48,387 nt of DNA from an uncultured Clostridiaceae bacterium (GTDB lineage Bacteria > Bacillota > Clostridia > TANB77 > CAG-508). This document shows, piece by piece, positions 42,798 to 48,387 of the stretch. Under the pieces are notes generated by a model. It was not told the DNA's origin. It saw only the letters and a program-made list of their open reading frames with translations, and searched no databases. The stretch spans positions 1-48,387 of the forward strand of contig CATLFA010000012.1 in NCBI GenBank assembly GCA_949927585.1, in the 5' to 3' direction. The position numbers and the translations under genes were made by a program. Every line of letters starts with the position of its first letter. Within the stretch, counting starts at the first letter, position 1.

Positions 42798-43394
42798 ATG
42801 AAAAATAAAAAAATAACAAGAAAAATAACACAAGGAATGTATGTATTAACAACCAAAGAAGGAGGTTGTATAGTAGATGCAGTATCACAAGTAAGCACAG
42901 GAGAAGAGCCACTAATAGCAGTAGCTGTAATGAAAAGCAATTATACTAACGAATTATTGAAGAAAAATAATAAATTTGCAATATCAATATTAAGTAAAGA
43001 GGTAAATCCAGAAATAATAAAAACTTTCGGTTTCAATACTGGAAGAAAAATAAACAAATTTGAAAATGTAGAAACAACAAAAGTAGAAAATATAGATGTA
43101 ATAAATGATTCATTAGGATATATGGTATGTGAAAAAGTTGACTCTATAGAAAATGATACACATACACTATTTATAGGAAAAGTAATAGAAGCAGATGTAT
43201 TTGAAGAAAAAGAACCAATGAGTTATGCATATTATCAAGAACATAAAGAAGAATTATTAAAAGTTACTACTGAAAAAGGAAAAACAGCATGGATATGTTC
43301 TGTATGTGGATATATATATTATGGAGAAGAACTACCAGAAGACTTTCAGTGTCCTATATGTAAGGTAGGAAAAGAATATTTTAAAAAGCAATAA
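42798..43394 (+). CDS. Flavin reductase-rubredoxin fusion (high molecular weight rubredoxin)
   Basis: The first 145 residues are a flavin reductase-like FMN-binding domain (ITQGMYVLTTKEGG, VDAVSQVSTGEEPLIAVAV). The last 40 are a rubredoxin: ICSVCGYIYYGEELPEDFQ and CPICKVG. The Moorella enzyme of this layout (Hrb) passes electrons from NADH to FprA, so this protein is the likely partner of the flavodiiron protein at 32225, though 9 kb away. Start ATG 42798; the ribosome binding site AAGGGAA is modest. Confidence 0.9.
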   Translation: MKNKKITRKITQGMYVLTTKEGGCIVDAVSQVSTGEEPLIAVAVMKSNYTNELLKKNNKFAISILSKEVNPEIIKTFGFNTGRKINKFENVETTKVENIDVINDSLGYMVCEKVDSIENDTHTLFIGKVIEADVFEEKEPMSYAYYQEHKEELLKVTTEKGKTAWICSVCGYIYYGEELPEDFQCPICKVGKEYFKKQ

Positions 43395-43433
43395 TCACCC
43401 CTAAATAGAAAAATTAAGGAAGAGGTAATATAT

Positions 43434-43592
43434 ATGGAAGAAAAATTTCAGGAATATTTAGCAAAATTAACATGTAGAGGTTGCTATAATCATTGCCCGT
43501 TAAATGCACCTAATTGTGGTAGAAGTAAAATTTTTATAAAAGAAGCACAAGAAAAATTTGATAAAGAATTTACAAACAAAGAAAAAAGATAA
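43434..43592 (+). CDS. Small Cys-rich protein, 52 aa
   Basis: Begins MEEKFQEYLAKLTCRGCYN; five cysteines in CRGCYNHCPLNAPNC plus spacing suggest a metal or iron-sulfur site. AAGAGGT upstream. Between the rubredoxin fusion and the PspC gene, 14 bases ahead of the latter. Family not named. Confidence 0.6.
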   Translation: MEEKFQEYLAKLTCRGCYNHCPLNAPNCGRSKIFIKEAQEKFDKEFTNKEKR

Positions 43593-43606
43593 AAGGAGAA
43601 AGTTAA

Positions 43607-43801
43607 ATGAAAAAAAGATTATACAAAATAGAACAAGGGAAAAAACTAGATGGAGTATGTGGAGGAATAGCAGAATATTTTGACATTGACCCAACATTAG
43701 TTAGGTTAGGATGGATATTATTTACAGCATGTGCAGGAAGCGGAATAATAGCATATATAATAGCTGCAATTGTAATGCCAAAAAAATCAGATGTAATATA
43801 A
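43607..43801 (+). CDS. PspC domain protein, 64 aa
   Basis: Typical short PspC: KKLDGVCGGIAEYFDIDPTLVRLGW (starting about residue 12) then one membrane helix and a PKK end. Membrane stress-associated domain of the phage shock family. AAAGGAG upstream. Possibly in one unit with the preceding Cys-rich protein. Confidence 0.9.
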   Translation: MKKRLYKIEQGKKLDGVCGGIAEYFDIDPTLVRLGWILFTACAGSGIIAYIIAAIVMPKKSDVI

Positions 43802-43855
43802 AATATGTATTTATATGTGATAATATGGAAGAATATAATATGTAAGGGGAATTAA

Positions 43856-44695
43856 ATGAAAGAATTCGTGAAAAGAAATTATAAAAATATAAACAAATTA
43901 CTTACTCAAATGAGTGAAGACCATGTTAGCGAATATTCTGCACAATGTGCATATTATACAATATTATCATTTATACCATTTGCAATAATACTAATAACCT
44001 TAATACAATATACTAGTATAACCCAGCAAAATTTATTTGAAGCTATTTCAAAAGTAATACCAAATAGTATGAATGAGCTAGTTTTAGGAATAGTACAAGA
44101 GGTATACTCAAAATCTATAGGAACAATTTCAATATCAATTATATTTATATTATGGTCAGCGGGAAGGGGTTTATATGCATTAACAAAAGGAATACGAGAA
44201 ATATATAAAATAGAAGGGGAAAAAAAGGAAAATTATTTTATATTAAGACTTAAAGCAATATTACAAACAATAATATTTATTATATTAATAACAGCTGGAC
44301 TTGCATTACTAGTATTTGGAAATAGTTTTGTATCAATAATTCAAGAAAACTTTGGTGCATTTTTAGAATTTACAGGAGTATCTGCTATTGTTACAGAAAT
44401 AGGATTTATATTTATAACTTTTATAATATTTTTAATTATATATAAATTTATGCCAAAACACAAAGTAACATTTAAAAGCCAAATATATGGTGCAATATTC
44501 GGAGCAATAGTACTTAATGTTATTTCATTTATATTTTCAATTTATTTAGATGTATTTAAAGGTTTTTCAATAACATATGGAAGTTTAACAACACTTATAC
44601 TTGTAATGATGTGGACATATGCATGTTTTTATACAGTGTTTTTAGGGGCGGAACTAAACAAGCAATTAGCTTATAGAAGAAAATTAAAATATTAA
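43856..44695 (+). CDS. YihY/virulence factor BrkB family membrane protein
   Basis: A 279-residue protein with six helices. Family features: SAQCAYYTILSFIPFAIIL (about 26-44), WSAGRGLYALTKGIREIY (about 100-117) and the final YGSLTTLILVMMWTYACFYTVFLGAELN. Function unsettled; not an RNase BN. AGGGG upstream. Precedes the ZIP transporter by 57 bases. Confidence 0.9.
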   Translation: MKEFVKRNYKNINKLLTQMSEDHVSEYSAQCAYYTILSFIPFAIILITLIQYTSITQQNLFEAISKVIPNSMNELVLGIVQEVYSKSIGTISISIIFILWSAGRGLYALTKGIREIYKIEGEKKENYFILRLKAILQTIIFIILITAGLALLVFGNSFVSIIQENFGAFLEFTGVSAIVTEIGFIFITFIIFLIIYKFMPKHKVTFKSQIYGAIFGAIVLNVISFIFSIYLDVFKGFSITYGSLTTLILVMMWTYACFYTVFLGAELNKQLAYRRKLKY

Positions 44696-44752
44696 CTCAT
44701 ATTGTGTCATAATATGCGTATTTAACATATTATGTAATGTGAGGTGAGAAGA

Positions 44753-45550
44753 TTGGATTGGTTTGAAAGTTTAAGTCCAGTAATTCAAGCATTAATTGCA
44801 GCAACATTTACTTGGGGAGTAACAGCACTTGGAGCACTTGTAGTATATTTTTTCAAGGAAATAAATAAAAAAGTATTAGACACAATATTAGGCTTTAGTG
44901 CAGGAGTAATGATAGCAGCAGCTTTTTGGTCACTAATATCTCCATCTATTGAATTATCAGCAGAACTAGGATACATAGAATGGTTGTTACCGGCAGTAGG
45001 TTTTATTGTTGGAGGACTATTTGTGTTACTATCTGATAAATTTTTAGATAAAGTTTTAAAAAGTAAAGGAAATTTAAGAAGTGATTCATCACTAAAAAGA
45101 AGTATACTTTTAATATCAGCAATAACAATACACAATATACCAGAAGGAATGGCAATAGGTGTAGCATTTGGTGGAATTGCAAGTGGTGTACCAGGAATGG
45201 CATTAATAGGAGCCATTATGTTAGCATTAGGTATAGGCATTCAAAATTTCCCAGAAGGAGCAGCAGTATCTCTTCCACTTAGAAGTGAAGGATATTCAAG
45301 GTTTAAAAGCTTTATGATAGGTCAGGCGTCAGCATTAGTTGAACCAATATCTGCAGTAATTGGAGCAGTGCTTGTACTATATATAAGAAGTATGCTACCA
45401 TTCTTACTAGCATTTGCTGCAGGAGCAATGATAATAGTAGTTGCAAGAGAATTACTACCAGAATCAGTAAAAGACAACAAAAATTTAGCTACATTTGGAC
45501 TAATTGGCGGATTTGTACTAATGATGGTACTAGATGTAGCATTAGGATAG
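44753..45550 (+). CDS. ZIP family metal transporter
   Basis: Eight-helix ZIP permease for Zn2+ or related metals. Helix 4 HNIPEGMAIGVAFGG and helix 5 QNFPEGAAVSLPLRSEG carry the His, Asn, Glu metal ligands. The start chosen is TTG 44753 six bases after GAGGTG, giving MDWFESLSPVIQALI; a GTG at 44744 lies inside that site. 265 residues. Cytoplasmic loop between helices 3 and 4 is short. Confidence 0.92.
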   Translation: MDWFESLSPVIQALIAATFTWGVTALGALVVYFFKEINKKVLDTILGFSAGVMIAAAFWSLISPSIELSAELGYIEWLLPAVGFIVGGLFVLLSDKFLDKVLKSKGNLRSDSSLKRSILLISAITIHNIPEGMAIGVAFGGIASGVPGMALIGAIMLALGIGIQNFPEGAAVSLPLRSEGYSRFKSFMIGQASALVEPISAVIGAVLVLYIRSMLPFLLAFAAGAMIIVVARELLPESVKDNKNLATFGLIGGFVLMMVLDVALG

Positions 45551-45577
45551 AAAAAGCGGAATAAATTCCGCTTTTTA
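45551..45577 (+). terminator. Terminator of the ZIP gene
   Basis: AAAAAGCGGAA pairs with TTCCGCTTTTT. The stretch to 45812 shows no gene. Confidence 0.9.
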
Positions 45578-45812
45578 TATTGCATGAAACTATTCTATTT
45601 TAAGTTATAGAAGATAAACATAGGAGCTTTGTATATGTTTTTATTTGTTTCAAGCATATAAAAAAGTATATGTAAAACACAAACTAAGTGACAGATAATT
45701 TAATACATATAATGAAAAATTACTTTTCAGTAGTATATACCAATTTACAGAAAAACATTGATAATTATTTTCTTATATGATAATATAAATATAATTAAAG
45801 GAGGAAAATAAA

Positions 45813-46499
45813 ATGAAAAAAATAGGAAACATATTATGGGGAATAGTATTTATAGCTTTAGGAATTATAATAGCACTAAATGCACTAGGTGTTGCAAAAA
45901 TAAATGTATTTTTTGATGGTTGGTGGACATTATTTATTATAATACCATGCTTTATTGGTTTATTTAAAGAAAGAGAAAAAACAGGAAATATAATAGGTCT
46001 GTTAATAGGTATAGTATTATTACTATGCTGTCAAAATATATTAGACTTTAATATGATATGGAAACTAATAATTCCAGCAATTTTAGTAATAATAGGACTA
46101 TCATTTATTTTTAAAGATACTTTTGATAAAAAAGTAGCAGAGGAAATAAAAAAACTAAACAAAAATAATACAAAAGAAAATGAATATTGTGCAACTTTTT
46201 CTGGTCAAGATATAAAATTCGATAGCGAAAAATTTACAGGTGCAGATTTAACAGCAGTATTTGGTGGGGTTAAATGTAACCTAACAAATGCAATAATAGA
46301 AAGTGATGTAGTTATTAATACAACTAGTATATTTGGAGGGATAGATATAATAGTTCCAGAGAATGTAAAAGTTAAAGTAAAATCATCATCAATATTTGGA
46401 GGAGTAGAGGAAAAGAAAAAAGCTAAAGTAGAAATTGAAAATGTACATACAATATACATTAATGCAAACTGTATATTTGGAGGTGTAGAAATAAAATAA
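45813..46499 (+). CDS. LiaF-like envelope stress protein, 228 aa
   Basis: Four hydrophobic segments in the first 110 residues (MKKIGNILWGIVFIALGI onward), then a C-terminal domain with repeated FGG motifs (AVFGGVKCNL, SIFGGIDIIVP, SIFGGVEEKKK, CIFGGVEIK) as in the LiaF C-terminal (cell wall-active antibiotic response) family. Its stop overlaps the next start (TAATG), so it is coupled to the DUF4097-type gene. No liaRS genes are in view. Confidence 0.8.
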   Translation: MKKIGNILWGIVFIALGIIIALNALGVAKINVFFDGWWTLFIIIPCFIGLFKEREKTGNIIGLLIGIVLLLCCQNILDFNMIWKLIIPAILVIIGLSFIFKDTFDKKVAEEIKKLNKNNTKENEYCATFSGQDIKFDSEKFTGADLTAVFGGVKCNLTNAIIESDVVINTTSIFGGIDIIVPENVKVKVKSSSIFGGVEEKKKAKVEIENVHTIYINANCIFGGVEIK

Positions 46500-47320
46500 T
46501 GAATACAACACAAAAAATAATAAAATATTTAGCTCTAGCTTTTGCAATATTTCTAATAGTTACAATATTTTCTGGAATATTAACAGGTATATATATCATG
46601 TCAAACATTTTAGGATTGAAAAAAGAAGGTACAGAAACTATTAGAGAAATAAGCACTTTAGAATTAGAAGAAATTAATGATTATGCATATTTAGACATAG
46701 ATATAAAATATAGCAATTTAAAAATTAAAATAGGCGAAAAATTTGAAGTACAAACAAGTAATGATAACATTGAAGTTAACCAAAAAGATAATAAACTAAA
46801 AATACTAGAAAAACAAAATAATTGGTTTTGGGGAAATTCAAATGAAGAAGAACTAATAGTATATATTCCAGAAAATATAGAGTTTGAAAAAGCAAATATA
46901 CAAACAGGTGCAGGAATAGTAAATATAGAAGAAATAAAAGCAAAAAAGATAAAATTAAATTTAGGTGCAGGAGAAACAATAATTAATAATATTATTTCTG
47001 ACAATGTAGATATAAATGGAGGAGTAGGAAAATTTACAATAGAAAATGGAATAATGCATGATTTAGACTTTGATTTAGGAGTTGGAGAAACCACTATAAA
47101 TGCGAAAATAACAGGAAATAATAAAATAGATACAGGAATAGGACGTTTAAAACTAAATATAGATGGAAATATTGAAGATTATAAATTAAAAGTAGAAAAA
47201 GGAATAGGGAATATAAAACTAAATGGAAAGCAAGTATCAAACAATACTACAATAGGTGACGGAGAAAATGTTATAGATATAGATGGCGGAATAGGAGAAA
47301 TTGTTATAAATTTCAAATAA
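46499..47320 (+). CDS. DUF4097-type beta-helix protein, membrane anchored, 273 aa
   Basis: One N-terminal helix (about 14-38), then a repetitive beta domain with units such as ANIQTGAGIVNIEEIKAKK, LNLGAGETIINNI and IDIDGGIGEIVINFK. Second member of this type in the window (other at 36540), here paired with a LiaF-like gene instead of an HTH gene. Confidence 0.75.
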   Translation: MNTTQKIIKYLALAFAIFLIVTIFSGILTGIYIMSNILGLKKEGTETIREISTLELEEINDYAYLDIDIKYSNLKIKIGEKFEVQTSNDNIEVNQKDNKLKILEKQNNWFWGNSNEEELIVYIPENIEFEKANIQTGAGIVNIEEIKAKKIKLNLGAGETIINNIISDNVDINGGVGKFTIENGIMHDLDFDLGVGETTINAKITGNNKIDTGIGRLKLNIDGNIEDYKLKVEKGIGNIKLNGKQVSNNTTIGDGENVIDIDGGIGEIVINFK

Positions 47321-47373
47321 AATATTACTAAATAAAAATTTATTGTTACATTAAAATAATTTGTTTTTGTTAT

Positions 47374-47422
47374 AAGGGCTTAATCGGTTAGAATACACAT
47401 AATAAATACCGAATAAAGCCCT
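47374..47422. repeat. Palindromic repeat, copy 2 (AAGGGCTTAATCGGT...AAAGCCCTT)
   Basis: Same outer arms and the same TTAATCGGT and ATACCGAAT blocks as the copy at 12561-12609, with a different centre. Sits between two converging genes, so it may act as terminator as well. Confidence 0.65.
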
Positions 47423-47438
47423 TAATATTTTTTGCCCT

Positions 47439-48212
47439 TTATTGTAATATAAATAATGCTTTTGCAATATAAGGTGTTACTTCATTAATATCATACCAAC
47501 CAGAGCTTTTATAATTGTTTTCTAATCCATTTGGGTTTGAAACATAAACCATATTATTTTCATCAGTCGCAAGTAAAACCATATAATGAGAAGCAGTTGT
47601 CCAGCGGTTGCTATTTGGCTTATTCCAAACACAAATAAGAATAGGCTTATTTTTAGCTAAATGATTTTTAATATACTCATTAGACAAACTATCAGAATCA
47701 TATAAAAAGTCAGAATTATAAATTCCAAAACTATTATATAGTTCATTAGAAATTTTATCTCCATGTAAAACAGGGTAATATTTCTTTCTTAAATTTTCAG
47801 GAGTAAAATTTTTTCCATAGCCACTTAAAATAATTGATATTGCAGTAATTCCACATCCATCTGTTTCCATTGTATTATCCCAATATTTATTATTACACCA
47901 AGAAGAATTACCATTTTGTTTATATTCTTTATATGTTTTACTATTTTGAGTAGTAAAGGTGGTAAAATACCCATCTTTATTATTAACTTTTTCTTGACCT
48001 ATTCCAACATAATTATTATTTATATCTTGTTTTATAATATCATATTCAGGTAAATCTGAAGTTGAATTAAAAATATTATTAATATTAGCAATAAACTTTG
48101 AATTACCTTTATTAATATTTATAAAAACACATATTACAACAATAAGAATAGATAAGCTTAAAAACATCTTTTTATAATTAATTCTAATTTTTCTTTTTTT
48201 ACTACTTTTCAT
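47439..48212 (-). CDS. Secreted or membrane-anchored C39-like cysteine peptidase
   Basis: A 257-residue protein with basic N-terminus and one helix (about 16-32), then a papain-like C39_2 domain: catalytic Cys in ETDGCGITAISIILSGYG (about 117-133) and His in ASHYMVLLATDENNMVYVSNPNG (about 207-225). Acts outside the membrane; substrate unknown. TTAGGAGGATT before the ATG at 48212. Confidence 0.85.
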   Translation of the reverse strand: MKSSKKRKIRINYKKMFLSLSILIVVICVFININKGNSKFIANINNIFNSTSDLPEYDIIKQDINNNYVGIGQEKVNNKDGYFTTFTTQNSKTYKEYKQNGNSSWCNNKYWDNTMETDGCGITAISIILSGYGKNFTPENLRKKYYPVLHGDKISNELYNSFGIYNSDFLYDSDSLSNEYIKNHLAKNKPILICVWNKPNSNRWTTASHYMVLLATDENNMVYVSNPNGLENNYKSSGWYDINEVTPYIAKALFILQ

Positions 48213-48371
48213 TAATTAATCCTCCTATAAGCTTGTACTAATTATACAAAGGAAATAAAAAAAGTGCTTTAAGAAAAAATGAAAAAATTCTTAAATTTTT
48301 CTTACAATTAAAAAGAATATTATCAAAAATATAAATATGTGTTATAATTATTAATGAAAGAAGGAGAAAAA

Positions 48372-48387
48372 ATGAATATATTAGTGC
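48372..48387 (+). CDS. Start of a gene cut by the window end
   Basis: ATG 48372 preceded by GAAGGAGAAAAA gives MNILV before the window ends. A -10-like TATAAT lies at about 48345. No identity can be given. Confidence 0.5.

Overview
The window is very AT-rich DNA from a low-GC Firmicute, most likely an anaerobic, endospore-forming member of the Clostridia. Support: a gerA-type germinant receptor operon, a flavodiiron protein with rubredoxins for oxygen detoxification, strong AGGAGG ribosome binding sites, TTGACA-N17-TATAAT promoters and many intrinsic terminators. The species cannot be named from the sequence.

Layout. 1-2.55 kb: end of a germination operon (gerAB, gerAC, a small membrane ORF) on the minus strand. 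3-9.3 kb: accessory region with a type I toxin/antisense pair, two candidate small RNAs, a gene behind a switchable leader, an ORF6N/PLD protein, a large serine recombinase with small companions, and an unusual tRNA-Gly. 9.4-12.5 kb: a yybP-ykoY (Mn2+) riboswitch in front of a P-type ATPase. 12.7-17.5 kb: a KH protein, a lysozyme-like protein, a complete type III toxin-antitoxin locus (ToxI repeats plus ToxN) and a NatAB-like ABC exporter. 17.5-22.8 kb: Lon-like protease, rimI, tsaB and tsaE on the minus strand, with small plus-strand genes lodged between tsaB and tsaE. 22.9-27.3 kb: heterodimeric ABC exporter behind a structured leader. 27.6-33.6 kb: small proteins, a membrane-bound HTH regulator, a pentapeptide protein, an Lsa-like ABC-F protein, and a ferredoxin-flavodiiron-rubredoxin set. 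33.9-48.4 kb: envelope proteins, HTH/DUF4097 modules, a DEAH helicase, a hemolysin III protein, a small alarmone synthetase, a flavin reductase-rubredoxin fusion, a PspC protein, a YihY protein, a ZIP transporter, LiaF-like/DUF4097 proteins and a C39-like peptidase.

Main observation. Three host genes (gerAB, tsaE, and the second ABC half-transporter) appear broken, by four apparent single-base insertions. In all four the break is at an in-frame CGG codon. In all four, treating CGGN as one four-base codon (or skipping the C) restores the frame and puts glycine where the family expects it, including the P-loop glycine of TsaE. The only tRNA in the window is a tRNA-Gly(UCC) with G37 instead of the usual A37 and a mismatched anticodon stem; its bases 34-37, UCCG, are complementary to CGGA. 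This suggests programmed +1 decoding of CGGN as glycine. Against a simple rule, ten CGG codons elsewhere, nine of them in a set of genes with different codon use, must be read as ordinary triplets.

That codon-atypical set (start positions 12740, 27627, 33871, 37555 and 41100, probably also 4905) stands as single-gene units with their own promoters and mostly their own terminators. Two of them share an identical 14-mer inside the promoter spacer, which hints at common origin and regulation.
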